64,000 bases of DNA. Origin: Amycolatopsis lexingtonensis (GTDB lineage: Bacteria > Actinomycetota > Actinomycetes > Mycobacteriales > Pseudonocardiaceae). Under the pieces are notes generated by a model. That model saw nothing but the letters and a program-made list of their open reading frames with translations, had not been told where the DNA came from and did not search any database. The stretch is taken from the NCBI RefSeq assembly GCF_014873755.1, contig NZ_JADBEG010000001.1, forward strand, positions 7,476,501-7,540,500, given 5' to 3'. The first letter of the stretch is position 1. Every line of letters begins with the position of its first letter. Shown here piece after piece: positions 52,355-60,589 of this stretch. Position numbers and translations under genes: made by a program.

Positions 52355-53133
52355 TGGACGACGTCGTCTACGACCGCGTGGGCACCGGCGAACCCCTGGT
52401 GCTGATCCACGGCATCGGCCACCGCCGTCAGGCGTGGGCACCGGTGGTGCCGCTGCTCACGCCGCATCGCGAGGTCATCGCCGTGGACCTGCCGGGCTTC
52501 GGCGAGTCGCCCGAGCCGTCGAACGGGTACGGCATCGAGCCCGCGCTGGTGCTGTTCAAGCAGCTGTTCACCGACCTCGGGATCGACCGGCCGCACGTCG
52601 CGGGCAACTCGCTCGGCGGGCTGCTGTCGCTGGCGCTCGGCCAGGCCGGGCTCGTCCGCAGCGTCACGGCGTTGTCGCCGGCCGGGCTGTGGAACCGCAC
52701 GCAGAAGATGTACGCGATCGCCACCCTCAAGGCCCACCGCGCGCTCGCCCAGCGCACGCCGCCGCACGTCGTGCGCCGCATCGCCGCGACCGCGGCCGGG
52801 CGCAAGGCGCTGACCGGGATGATCGTCGGGAAGCCGGCGCTGCTGACCCCGGACGCCGTCGTCGAGGACGCCCACGCGCTCGCGACCGCACCCGGCTTCG
52901 AGCCGACTGCCGCCCAGTCCCGCGGGGACTTCCGCTTCACCGGCCCGGTCACCGGCGTCCCGGTCACCATCGCGTGGGCCGCGCACGACCGGATCCTCGC
53001 CCGGCCGCGCGTCGCCGACCTGCGGAAGATCGCTCCGGACGGGACGTTCCGGCTGCTGCCGGGCTGCGGGCACGTGCCGATGAACGACGACCCGGAGCTC
53101 GTCGCCGAGGTGCTGCTTCAGGGAAGCCGTTAG
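52354..53133 (+). CDS. Alpha/beta-hydrolase
   Basis: A 259-aa serine hydrolase: oxyanion region LVLIHGIGHRRQAWAPVV, nucleophile elbow VAGNSLGGLLSLALG (Ser in GNSLGG), acid in WAAHDRILARP and His in LPGCGHVPMNDDPELV. Substrate is unknown; the TTAC-N6-GTAA site shared with fadE suggests lipid or acyl-ester hydrolysis. ATG at 52354 lies 6 nt after the TACTCT box, so the message is probably leaderless. Confidence 0.88.
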   Translation: MDDVVYDRVGTGEPLVLIHGIGHRRQAWAPVVPLLTPHREVIAVDLPGFGESPEPSNGYGIEPALVLFKQLFTDLGIDRPHVAGNSLGGLLSLALGQAGLVRSVTALSPAGLWNRTQKMYAIATLKAHRALAQRTPPHVVRRIAATAAGRKALTGMIVGKPALLTPDAVVEDAHALATAPGFEPTAAQSRGDFRFTGPVTGVPVTIAWAAHDRILARPRVADLRKIAPDGTFRLLPGCGHVPMNDDPELVAEVLLQGSR

Positions 53134-53249
53134 GTGACATTCGCTTTACGTCCGTCTTTTGACCCTGGTAGCTGACTGCTCCGCGAGGCAGAATCCTCCG
53201 CCGTGCGCCCGTTCGGGGACCTTGGGCGCGAATCGGAGGAAGAACACTC

Positions 53250-54941
53250 ATGAGGCTTTCAACCCGGCTCGCGGTGTGCGCCGCGGCCGCGCTGGCGACG
53301 ACGGCGGTGACCACCGCGCCCGCGTTCGCCGGTCAGCGCCCGGACCCCACCACCGACGTCCGGATCATCGGGTTCAACGACCTGCACGGCAACCTCGAGC
53401 CGCCGTCCGGCTCCAGCGGCCGGGTCGTGCAGTCGGACGGGACCACAGTGGACGCCGGTGGCGCGGCTTACCTGGCCACGCACGTGAAGCAGCTCCGCTC
53501 GCAGGTGCGCAACTCGTTCGTCGTGTCCGCCGGGGACAACATCGGCGCGTCGCCGCTGACCTCGGCGCTGTTCCACGACGAGCCGACCATCGACTTCCTG
53601 AACATGCTGGGCGTGAACGCGTCCGTCGTCGGGAACCACGAGTTCGATGAGGGCTACAAGGAACTGCAGCGCATGCAGTTCGGCGGCTGCCACCCCACGG
53701 ACGGTTGCCAGTTCCAGCCGACCTTCGACGGTGCGAAGTTCCCGTTCCTCGGGTCCAATGTGTACTTCACCAACGGCCTGCCCGCGCTGTTGCCGTTCAC
53801 CGTCAAGTTCGAAGGCGGCGTGCCGGTCGGCGTCATCGGCGCCACGCTGAAGGACCTGCCGTCCGTCGTCACGCCGGAGGCGATCAAGGGCCTGAAGTTC
53901 GGCGACGAGGTCGAGGCGATCAACCGCACCGCGAACCTGCTCGACTACTTCGGCGTCAAGGCCCAGGTCGTGCTCATGCACCAGGGTGACGGCACCGAGG
54001 TCGAGGGCCCGAACGACTGCAAGCTGCGCCCCGGTCCGGCCGCCGCGATCGCGGCCGCGGTGACGCCGAAGGTCGACGCGTTCTTCACCGGGCACAGCCA
54101 CCAGCAGTACAACTGCGTGATCAACGACCCGGCGGGCCAGCCGCGGCCGGTCATCCAGGGCTCGTCGTTCGGCAGGCTGCTTTCGGTGGTGGACCTGAAG
54201 ATCAGCCTGAAGACGCGGGACGTCGTGCGCTCGCAGACCAAGGCGTTCAACGAGATCGTCACCCGGACCGTCACGCCGGACCCGGCCGTGGCCGCGCTGG
54301 TCGCCGACGCCAAGGCGAAGTCCGGCCCGATCGCGAACAAGCAGGTCGGCACCATCACCGCGGACCTGCCGGCGGCGGGCAACGCGGCCGGCGAGTCGCC
54401 GCTCGGCGACGTCATCGCCGACGCGCAGCTCGCGGGCACGGCGTCGAACAACGCGGTCGTCGCGATCACCAACCCGGGCGGCATCCGCGCCGATCTGACG
54501 TACAAGTCGTCCGCGAACGGCGAGGGCGACGGCGTGGTGACCTACGGCGAGGCGTTCACCGTCCAGCCGTTCTCGAACATCATGCAGACGATCACGCTGA
54601 CCGGCGCGAACCTGAAGAACGTGCTGGAACAGCAGTGGTCCGCGAGCGGCACGAAGATCCTGCAGATCTCGAGCTCGCTGCACTACTCGTACTCGGCGGG
54701 CGCGCCGATCGGCTCGCGGGTCTCGGACATCACGGTCAACGGCACGCCGGTCGACCCGGCGGCGACGTTCCGCGTGTCGGTGAACAACTTCCTCGCCGCC
54801 GGCGGGGACGGCTTCACCGAGTTCACCAAGGGCACGAACCTGGCCGGCGGACCGGTGGACCTGGACGCGTTGATCGCGTACCTCGGCGCCCACCCGAACC
54901 TGGCCCCGCCCGCGGCGGACCGGATCACCCGCCTGCCGTAG
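53250..54941 (+). CDS. Secreted 5'-nucleotidase / metallophosphatase
   Basis: A 563-aa secreted enzyme. A signal peptide (RLAVCAAAALATTAVTTAPA) is followed by the calcineurin-type metallophosphatase domain with its metal ligands in order: IIGFNDLHGNLEPP, VVSAGDNIGASPL, VVGNHEFDEG, VVLMHQGDG and FFTGHSHQQYNC. The C-terminal 5'-nucleotidase domain (about 350-545) contains TNPGGIRADL and VNNFLAAGGDGF. It probably salvages phosphate and nucleosides from external nucleotides. No cell-wall anchor is visible. GGAGGAAG 7 nt before the ATG at 53250 fixes the start. Confidence 0.94.
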   Translation: MRLSTRLAVCAAAALATTAVTTAPAFAGQRPDPTTDVRIIGFNDLHGNLEPPSGSSGRVVQSDGTTVDAGGAAYLATHVKQLRSQVRNSFVVSAGDNIGASPLTSALFHDEPTIDFLNMLGVNASVVGNHEFDEGYKELQRMQFGGCHPTDGCQFQPTFDGAKFPFLGSNVYFTNGLPALLPFTVKFEGGVPVGVIGATLKDLPSVVTPEAIKGLKFGDEVEAINRTANLLDYFGVKAQVVLMHQGDGTEVEGPNDCKLRPGPAAAIAAAVTPKVDAFFTGHSHQQYNCVINDPAGQPRPVIQGSSFGRLLSVVDLKISLKTRDVVRSQTKAFNEIVTRTVTPDPAVAALVADAKAKSGPIANKQVGTITADLPAAGNAAGESPLGDVIADAQLAGTASNNAVVAITNPGGIRADLTYKSSANGEGDGVVTYGEAFTVQPFSNIMQTITLTGANLKNVLEQQWSASGTKILQISSSLHYSYSAGAPIGSRVSDITVNGTPVDPAATFRVSVNNFLAAGGDGFTEFTKGTNLAGGPVDLDALIAYLGAHPNLAPPAADRITRLP

Positions 54942-54979
54942 CTCCGCTATTTCCAAGACGCCGGGTCGACAATGGACCC

Positions 54980-55315
54980 ATGACGACCTGGGAAGACGTC
55001 GTGCGCCTGGCCTCGGGACTGCCCGAGGTCGAGGCGTCGACCTGGTACCGCACGCCCGCGCTGAAGGTGGCGGGCAAGGGGTTCGCGCGGCTGCGCACCG
55101 AGGCCGAGGGCGGCCTGGTCGTGCTGTGCGGACTCGACGAGAAGGCCGCGTTGCTGGATTCCGGCGACGCGGCCTTCTTCACGACTCCGCACTACGACGG
55201 CCACGGCATGGTCATCGTCGACCTGGAGAAGGTCGACGTCGATCAGCTGCGCGAGCTGCTCGAAGAGGCGTGGCGGCTGCGGGCGCCCACGCGACTCACT
55301 TCAGCTCGCCCTTGA
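54980..55315 (+). CDS. MmcQ/YjbR-family protein
   Basis: A 111-aa protein of the YjbR/MmcQ (CyaY-like) fold, recognised by VVRLASGLPEVEASTWYRTP, ALKVAGKGFARLRTEAEG and FFTTPHYDGHGMVIVDLEKV. Function is not established; the fold is thought to bind DNA or nucleotides. ATG at 54980 is the only reasonable start. The 3' end overlaps the convergent GNAT gene by 20 nt. Confidence 0.85.
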   Translation: MTTWEDVVRLASGLPEVEASTWYRTPALKVAGKGFARLRTEAEGGLVVLCGLDEKAALLDSGDAAFFTTPHYDGHGMVIVDLEKVDVDQLRELLEEAWRLRAPTRLTSARP

Positions 55316-55820
55316 GCATGCTCATCAGGATCATGTCGTGGCGCCGGCCGTCGGCCGCGACGAACGCCTCGCGGTGGCGGCCGTCCTCGGAGAACCCGAC
55401 CTTGCGGTAGACGTGCCGCGCGCGCTCGTTCTCGGCGACCACCCAGAGCGTGATCATGTGCAGCCGCATGGAGTTGAAGCCGTAGTTGCACATCAGGCGC
55501 AGGGCTTCGGTGCCGTAACCGCCGCCGTTGCGGTACCCGGCGTCGCCGATGTAGATGTCCAGCTCGGCGTTGCCGACCTCGGGCACGGCGTCGCGGAGGT
55601 CGACGATGCCGATCAGCTTGCCGTCGGCTTCGATGCCGAGGACGACGAGTTCGTAGCTGTTGACCGGGCGCTCCGCGGCGTGCTTGCGGAGCTGCGCGAG
55701 CGACCGCGGGTAGCCGGTGTTCATCCACCGGCCGACCTCGGGGTCGGAGCCCCACGGATGGATCCGGTCGGCGTCTTCCGGCTCGAGCGCGCGCAGCCGG
55801 ACGAGTTCGCCTTCGAGCAC
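55296..55820 (-). CDS. GNAT-family N-acetyltransferase
   Basis: A 174-aa acetyltransferase of the RimJ/RimL subgroup: MLEGELVRLRALEPEDADRI, GKLIGIVDLRDAVPEVGNAE, IGDAGYRNGGGYGTEALRLM (acetyl-CoA loop, RNGGGYG) and VAENERARHVYRKVGF. Substrate is unknown; candidates are N-terminal amines of proteins or small molecules. It overlaps the MmcQ/YjbR gene at the 3' end and lies 8 nt upstream of the deazaflavin-type gene, with which it may form an operon. Confidence 0.9.
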   Translation of the reverse strand: MLEGELVRLRALEPEDADRIHPWGSDPEVGRWMNTGYPRSLAQLRKHAAERPVNSYELVVLGIEADGKLIGIVDLRDAVPEVGNAELDIYIGDAGYRNGGGYGTEALRLMCNYGFNSMRLHMITLWVVAENERARHVYRKVGFSEDGRHREAFVAADGRRHDMILMSMLKGELK

Positions 55821-55828
55821 TTCTCCCC

Positions 55829-56206
55829 CTAGTCCCGCTTCAGCAGCAGGAAGTCGTGGACGTCCAGCAGGCCGAGCACCTGCCGGATCGGCACCGGCAT
55901 GGCCTGCCGCGACTCATCATGCACGAGCTCGGCGCCGTGCACGGCCACCTTTTTCCGCCGGAAGACCAGCGTGCAGCGGCCGGCGGCGAGCACGTTCTTG
56001 ACCCAGTCGGCGTCGGGCCCGTAGGTCAGCGCGACGACGAAGCCGTCCTTCGTGCGGAAGACGTTGACCGGCGTGCGGAACTCGCGGCCGGACTTCCGTC
56101 CCTTGTGGACGACGAGGGCGAAGCCGGGCGCCCAGCCGGCAACGTGCTTGAGGACCTGGTTGGTCGCGACGCGGTTGAAGCGGGCGACCCGCTTGGAGAG
56201 CACCAT
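55829..56206 (-). CDS. Deazaflavin-dependent nitroreductase-family (Ddn-like) protein
   Basis: A 125-aa protein of the F420/Ddn-like split-barrel family: FNRVATNQVLKHVAGWAPGF, ALVVHKGRKSGREFRTPVNV and VVALTYGPDADWVKNVLAAG. Family members use F420H2 or FMN to reduce small molecules and quinones; whether this one uses F420 is inferred from phylum only. ATG at 56204-56206 gives the usual family length. It precedes the GNAT gene by 8 nt. Confidence 0.83.
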   Translation of the reverse strand: MVLSKRVARFNRVATNQVLKHVAGWAPGFALVVHKGRKSGREFRTPVNVFRTKDGFVVALTYGPDADWVKNVLAAGRCTLVFRRKKVAVHGAELVHDESRQAMPVPIRQVLGLLDVHDFLLLKRD

Positions 56207-56312
56207 GGCCCCATGGTGATCCGGCGAGGGCAAATTATCAACAGCCGATGAATTAGCCGATCGGGTGACCCCGGCTCCTCGGCCGCACCGCGCCGATGGT
56301 GGGATGTTGCGC

Positions 56313-56963
56313 ATGTCGACCGCATGGCCGCTGCGCCAGGACCCGGAAGCGCCGGTGATCATCGCACTGGCTCTGGTCAACGACCCGGACGCGCTGGGCT
56401 TCGTCGTCCTGGACGACGAGGACGACTTCTTCATCAGCGACGGCACCGAGCTGTCCGATGACGTGGTGGTCAACCGCGAGAGCTTCGGGAAGCTGTCGCT
56501 GCGCGAAGCCGTCGAACTGCTGCCGCAGCTGGGCGCGCTCGCGAGCGTGCCGACGGGCATGGCCGCCGACTGGGACCCCGAGCGCCGCACGTGGCTGCTG
56601 TCGTCGGTGACCGGTTCCGACGACGAAGACGAGGACATCCGGCTGCTGGCCCAGCGCCGCGCGGCCTGGAAGTTCGAAGGCTCGCCGGACGACGAAGCCC
56701 AGATCAGCAGCGGCTTGACGGAGATCCCGACGGGTCCGCAGCAGCCGCTGCGCGCGGTCCGCCAGGTCGTCCGCGAGCAGGACGGCACGTGGCTGTTCGT
56801 CGGCTTCGAGGTCCCGGAAGCGGAGGACTTCGAGGTCGAGGGCCTGGAGCTGGAGCACGTCGCGAACCTGTACCCGGACGTCCGCACGGTGCTGAAGGCC
56901 GCGCCCGGCCAGGTCTACGACCGCGCCACCCCGGACGGCGATTGGGAACTCGTCGAGGGCTGA
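56313..56963 (+). CDS. Conserved hypothetical acidic protein
   Basis: A 216-aa protein with a high share of Asp and Glu (runs such as LDDEDDFFISDG and GSDDEDEDIRLL) and no signal peptide or membrane helix. No family is recognised. ATG 56313 is preferred over ATG 56304, because GGTGGG lies 9 nt before it. An N-terminal half with strands (IIALALVNDPDALGFVVLDD) and a C-terminal half with WLFVGFEVPEAEDFEVEG suggest a globular cytoplasmic protein. It stands alone between the deazaflavin-type gene and the DGPF gene. Confidence 0.7.
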   Translation: MSTAWPLRQDPEAPVIIALALVNDPDALGFVVLDDEDDFFISDGTELSDDVVVNRESFGKLSLREAVELLPQLGALASVPTGMAADWDPERRTWLLSSVTGSDDEDEDIRLLAQRRAAWKFEGSPDDEAQISSGLTEIPTGPQQPLRAVRQVVREQDGTWLFVGFEVPEAEDFEVEGLELEHVANLYPDVRTVLKAAPGQVYDRATPDGDWELVEG

Positions 56964-57045
56964 GTGTCCAGGGGACGCCAGTCCCGTTCGTCCTTACAGT
57001 GAGAGCCGGCGATCGGCGCCGGTCAGGATCCTGTGAGGAGCAGCC

Positions 57046-57396
57046 ATGCCCCAGTACGCCGCGATCATCTACGCCTCCGACGTCGACCCGACCAAGCCCG
57101 AGGCCGCGGACATGATGAAGGACTACAACGAGTTCCACGACGGCGCCCAGGCCGTCATCCGCGGCGGCGCGGCGCTGTACCCGACGGCCACCGCGACGAC
57201 GGTGCGCGTCACCGGCGGCAAGGGCGGCGACATCGTCACGAGCGACGGCCCGTACGCGGAGACGAAGGAAGCCCTGACCGGCTTCTACCTGCTCGAATGC
57301 GCCGACCTCGACGAAGCCGTGAAGCGCGCGGCGCAGATCCCGGGCGCCTGGGACGGCGCGATCGAAGTCCGGCCGGTCGTCGACTTCGGCAAGTGA
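57046..57396 (+). CDS. YCII/DGPF-domain protein, partner of ECF42 sigma
   Basis: A 116-aa YCII-related protein with the DGPF motif here as SDGPYAETKEALTGFYLLEC. Such proteins are almost always next to an ECF42 sigma factor, as here, and are thought to be part of its regulon or signal pathway. GAGGAG 6 nt before ATG 57046 fixes the start. The stop overlaps the sigma start as GTGA, so the two are translationally coupled. Confidence 0.9.
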   Translation: MPQYAAIIYASDVDPTKPEAADMMKDYNEFHDGAQAVIRGGAALYPTATATTVRVTGGKGGDIVTSDGPYAETKEALTGFYLLECADLDEAVKRAAQIPGAWDGAIEVRPVVDFGK

Positions 57397-58622
57397 CCGA
57401 CGCCGGGGACGCGGTCGCGCGGCTGGTCCGGGACGAGGGGACCCGGGTACTGGCCACGCTGGTTCGCGTCACCGGCAGCGTCGACCTGGCCGAAGACGCG
57501 GTGCAGGACGCCGTCGTGCGCGCGCTCGAGACGTGGCCGCGCGACGGCGTCCCCGGTAACCCCCGCGGCTGGCTCCTGGTGGCGGCCCGCCGCCGCGCGG
57601 TCGACGTCGTCCGCCGCGAAGCCAAGCGCCTCGGGAAGGAGGCGGACGCGATGCCGGCCATCGACCCGACCCCCGACCCGGTTTCGGTCCGCGACGACCT
57701 CCTGCGGCTGGTGTTCACGTGCTGCCACCCGGCGCTGTCGCTGGACGCCCAGGTGGCTTTGGCGCTCCGGACATTGGGCGGTTTGTCGACCGCGGAGGTG
57801 GCCCGCGGGCTGCTGGTCCCCGAAGCGACGATGGCGAAGCGCCTGACGCGCGCGAAGCAGAAGATCGCCCAGGCACGCATCCCGTACCGCGTGCCGGCCG
57901 CTTCGGAGCTGCCGCTGCGCCTGTCCGGCGTGGCGTCGACGGTGTACTTGATCTTCAACGAGGGCTACACGGGCCGCGTTTCGCTGCTCGACGAAGCCGT
58001 CCGGCTGGCTCGGCTGCTGGCGTCACTGATGCCGGACGAGCCGACGGCGCTGGGTCTGCTGGCGCTCGTGCTGCTGCAGGACGCCCGCCGCCCGGCCCGC
58101 TTTTCGGCGACGGGGACGCCGGTGCTGCTGGCCGACCAGGACCGTTCGGCGTGGAACGCCGAGCTGATCAAGGAGGGCGTCGAGCTGGTCGGCGTGGGCC
58201 TGCGCCGCACCCCGTCGATCCCGAACCCGTACGTGGTCCAGGCGGCGATCGCGGCCTGCCACGACCTGGCCCCGTCGTACGCGGAGACGAACTGGAACGC
58301 GGTGATTTCCTGGTACGACGTGCTGTTGTCGATCCAGGACACCCCGGTGGTCCGCCTCAATCGCGCGGCGGCGGTGGCGGAACGCGACGGGCCGTCGGCG
58401 GCGTTGGCTTTGGTGGACGCGTTGCCGGATTTGGCGGATTACCCGTGGTGGCACGCGTCGCGCGCGGAGTTGTTGCACCGCTTGGGTTCGCCGTCGGCTT
58501 TCGAGGCGTGGGAACGGGCGGTGGAAACGGGATTGCCCGACGCGCACGCGGTTGAATTGCGGGCGCGGCTGGAAAGCGAAAACCCCGGGCGGAATGCCCG
58601 GGGTTTCGGTGAGAGCGGATGA
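57393..58622 (+). CDS. ECF42-group RNA polymerase sigma factor with TPR-like extension
   Basis: A 409-aa sigma factor. The sigma-2 region is near 8-72 (VDLAEDAVQDAVVRALETWP) and sigma-4 near 110-165 (LALRTLGGLSTAEVARGLLV). The long C-terminal half with helical hairpins (LIFNEGYTGRVSLLDEAVRL, VVRLNRAAAVAERDGPSAAL) is the TPR-like extension typical of ECF42, thought to replace the anti-sigma factor. GTG 57393 overlaps the DGPF stop. The last ~13 codons are encoded by a terminator hairpin, and the stop codon lies inside the convergent tRNA-Gly 3' end, so the true C-terminus may have been extended by loss of an earlier stop. Confidence 0.9.
   Translation: MTDAGDAVARLVRDEGTRVLATLVRVTGSVDLAEDAVQDAVVRALETWPRDGVPGNPRGWLLVAARRRAVDVVRREAKRLGKEADAMPAIDPTPDPVSVRDDLLRLVFTCCHPALSLDAQVALALRTLGGLSTAEVARGLLVPEATMAKRLTRAKQKIAQARIPYRVPAASELPLRLSGVASTVYLIFNEGYTGRVSLLDEAVRLARLLASLMPDEPTALGLLALVLLQDARRPARFSATGTPVLLADQDRSAWNAELIKEGVELVGVGLRRTPSIPNPYVVQAAIAACHDLAPSYAETNWNAVISWYDVLLSIQDTPVVRLNRAAAVAERDGPSAALALVDALPDLADYPWWHASRAELLHRLGSPSAFEAWERAVETGLPDAHAVELRARLESENPGRNARGFGESG
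58580..58606. terminator. Hairpin terminator of tRNA-Gly, within the sigma-factor 3' end
   Basis: An exact 11-bp stem (AAACCCCGGGC and complement) with a 5-nt loop. On the minus strand it is followed by TTTTC, so it should end the tRNA-Gly transcript. On the plus strand it lies inside the last codons of the sigma factor. Confidence 0.85.
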
Positions 58623-58684
58623 CGGGAATCGAACCCGCGTATTCAGCTTGGGAAGCTGATGTTCTACCATTGAACTACATCCGC
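58614..58684 (-). tRNA. tRNA-Gly (anticodon CCC)
   Basis: A 71-nt cloverleaf on the minus strand: acceptor GCGGATG paired with CATCCGC, D-arm AGTTCAATGGTAGAAC, anticodon arm TCAGC-TTCCCAA-GCTGA with anticodon CCC, and T-arm CGGGTTCGATTCCCG. No CCA is encoded. It overlaps the sigma factor stop by 9 nt and has a terminator just downstream. Confidence 0.96.
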
Positions 58685-58758
58685 AGTGTGTCGCCAGCAT
58701 ACACGGCGGCGTGATCCCCTTGTCCAGACCCCTCCTCCTTGACGTCGGCGCGTCAAGT

Positions 58759-58774
58759 GACAACACTTGTTGTC
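58759..58774. promoter_or_regulatory. Palindrome upstream of the MpaB-type oxygenase gene
   Basis: GACAACA-CT-TGTTGTC is an exact 7-bp inverted repeat, 16 nt before the ATG at 58791, next to a shorter dyad (TGACG/CGTCA) at 58740-58755. It is likely an operator for a TetR-type repressor encoded elsewhere. Confidence 0.65.
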
Positions 58775-58790
58775 GACCTCGGAGGTGAGC

Positions 58791-59984
58791 ATGGAGGATC
58801 CCGAGCTGTTCCGCCAGGGCGGGTTCCGGCTCGCGTCGCGGCTGTTCATCGACGGGGACATCCGGGGTGACGAGCGGCAGGTGGCCCGGCTGCGGGAGTT
58901 CGCGCAGGTGCAGGACCGGCTCGCGGACGACGTCGTCGCCTGGATGGCGCGGCAGCCGAAGGGGCAGGGGCGGCGGCTCTTCGAGGACGCGCTCCGGGGC
59001 GGGCCGGTGGCGTCCGGGCCGCTCAAGGAGTTCTTCGAGCAGGTCGACGCCAAGCCTTACTGGGTCGACGACGAGCGGCTCGAGCGCGGGGCGCGCGCCA
59101 TCACTCGGGCCGGGTTGCTGGGGCTCTTCCCGCTCGGGGACATGTCGCTGATGGGCGGCTACCTCGCGTCCCGGGCGACGAAAGCGCTGGTCGGGACCGG
59201 GGAAATCGAGTACCAGGCCACGCGGCGGCTCGTCGAGACCGCCACCTGGTGGATCGACGTCACCACGCCCGGCTCGCTCAAGCACGGTGAGAAGGGGTAC
59301 GCCTCCGCCCTGCGGATCCGGCTCGTGCACGCCCACGTGCGCGCCGCCATGAACGGGCGGGACGACTGGGACTACGAGGCCTGGGACCGGCCCGTCAACC
59401 AGGTGCAGACCGCCGGGACGCTGCTGCTCTTCTCGCTCGTCTACGTCTTCGGTACGCAGCTGCTCGGCCTCCGGTACTCCGCGCGCGAACGCGGCGACAT
59501 CCTGCACCTCTGGCGCTACATCGGCTGGCTCATGGGCGTCGACGACGAGCTGCTGCCCACGTCCGAAGAAGACGCCTGGCGCCTGTTGTGGCTGCTCGCC
59601 GCCACCGAGTTCATCCCGGACGACGACTCCAAGCGGCTCGCCAAGGCGCTCGTCGAGGCCAACGCCGCCGTCGGGGAGGGGCGCGGGGCCGTCGGGAAGG
59701 TCTTGTCGCACGTCTCCGTCGCCGTGCACTCCTCGATCAGCAGGCTCGTGCTCGGGAAGACCAACGCGGACTTCCTCGAGCTGCCGAACGATCCCGTGGC
59801 GCAGGCCGCGATCGTCGCCGTGGCCGGGGTCAACTTCGCCGCCGAGACCGTGCGGCGGTTCATCCCCGGCGCAACGGCGCTGCAGGAACGGATCGGGCGG
59901 GCCGGGCGCCGCGGGTATGTGAAGCGGCTCGAGAAGATCTTCGCGCCCGATACGTCCTACGCGCAGCACATGCGGGTCGCCTGA
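58791..59984 (+). CDS. Oxygenase-like protein of the MpaB/rubber-oxygenase family (DUF2236)
   Basis: A 397-aa protein matching the MpaB/latex-clearing DUF2236 family: [57 protein letters not shown] (a conserved His pair region) and [40 protein letters not shown]. Family members bind haem b and cleave or oxidise lipophilic substrates, but most are uncharacterised. ATG 58791 with GGAGG 6 nt upstream is preferred to an upstream TTG. A palindrome immediately upstream suggests repression. Confidence 0.85.
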   Translation: MEDPELFRQGGFRLASRLFIDGDIRGDERQVARLREFAQVQDRLADDVVAWMARQPKGQGRRLFEDALRGGPVASGPLKEFFEQVDAKPYWVDDERLERGARAITRAGLLGLFPLGDMSLMGGYLASRATKALVGTGEIEYQATRRLVETATWWIDVTTPGSLKHGEKGYASALRIRLVHAHVRAAMNGRDDWDYEAWDRPVNQVQTAGTLLLFSLVYVFGTQLLGLRYSARERGDILHLWRYIGWLMGVDDELLPTSEEDAWRLLWLLAATEFIPDDDSKRLAKALVEANAAVGEGRGAVGKVLSHVSVAVHSSISRLVLGKTNADFLELPNDPVAQAAIVAVAGVNFAAETVRRFIPGATALQERIGRAGRRGYVKRLEKIFAPDTSYAQHMRVA

Positions 59985-59994
59985 GCCCACCGGA

Positions 59995-60008
59995 TAGGCT
60001 GCCGGGCG
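59995..60008 (+). promoter_or_regulatory. Leaderless promoter -10 box of dcd
   Basis: TAGGCT at 59995-60000 fits TANNNT, and ends 7 nt before the GTG at 60008. No ribosome-binding site is present. Confidence 0.6.
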
Positions 60009-60589
60009 TGCTGCTCAGTGACCGTGACCTCCGCAAAGAGCTCGACGCCGGCCGGCTCGGCATCGACCCCTTCGATGCCGGCATGGTCCAGCCGTCGAGC
60101 ATCGACGTCCGGCTCGACCGGTTCTTCCGCGTCTTCGACAACAGCAAGTACACCCACATCGACCCGCAGCTGCAGCAGGACGAGCTGACCTCGCTGGTCG
60201 AGAAGGAGGGCGACGAGCCCTTCGTGCTGCACCCGGGCGAGTTCGTGCTCGGGTCGACGTACGAACTCGTCACGCTGGCCGACGACCTTGCCGGCCGCCT
60301 CGAGGGCAAGTCCTCGCTCGGCCGCCTCGGGCTGCTCACGCACTCGACCGCCGGGTTCATCGACCCCGGGTTCTCCGGGCACATCACGCTCGAGCTGTCG
60401 AACGTCGCCAACCTGCCGATCACGCTGTGGCCGGGCATGAAGATCGGCCAGCTCTGCATCTTCCGCCTGTCGAGCGCGGCCGAGCACCCGTACGGCTCCA
60501 CCGAGGCCGGGTCCCGCTACCAGGGGCAGCGTGGCCCGACCCCGAGCCGGGCGTACAAGAACTTCCACCGCGTCGACACCTGGCGCTAG
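60008..60589 (+). CDS. dcd: dCTP deaminase
   Basis: A 193-aa dCTP deaminase, with length and sequence matching the actinobacterial type. Key parts are [40 protein letters not shown] then [20 protein letters not shown], where the catalytic Glu lies in the ITLELSN stretch, and [20 protein letters not shown] at the C-terminus, which closes over nucleotide. Actinobacterial versions are often bifunctional (deaminase and dUTPase), making dUMP directly; HSTAGF is compatible with that. GTG 60008 is leaderless, after TAGGCT. The stop overlaps the convergent FAD gene by 4 nt. Confidence 0.95.
   Translation: MLLSDRDLRKELDAGRLGIDPFDAGMVQPSSIDVRLDRFFRVFDNSKYTHIDPQLQQDELTSLVEKEGDEPFVLHPGEFVLGSTYELVTLADDLAGRLEGKSSLGRLGLLTHSTAGFIDPGFSGHITLELSNVANLPITLWPGMKIGQLCIFRLSSAAEHPYGSTEAGSRYQGQRGPTPSRAYKNFHRVDTWR

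Noticed and set aside
57033..57392. Upstream extension of the sigma factor to 57033
   Set aside because: It overlaps the DGPF gene in another frame and lacks sigma similarity; GTG 57393 is coupled to the DGPF stop.
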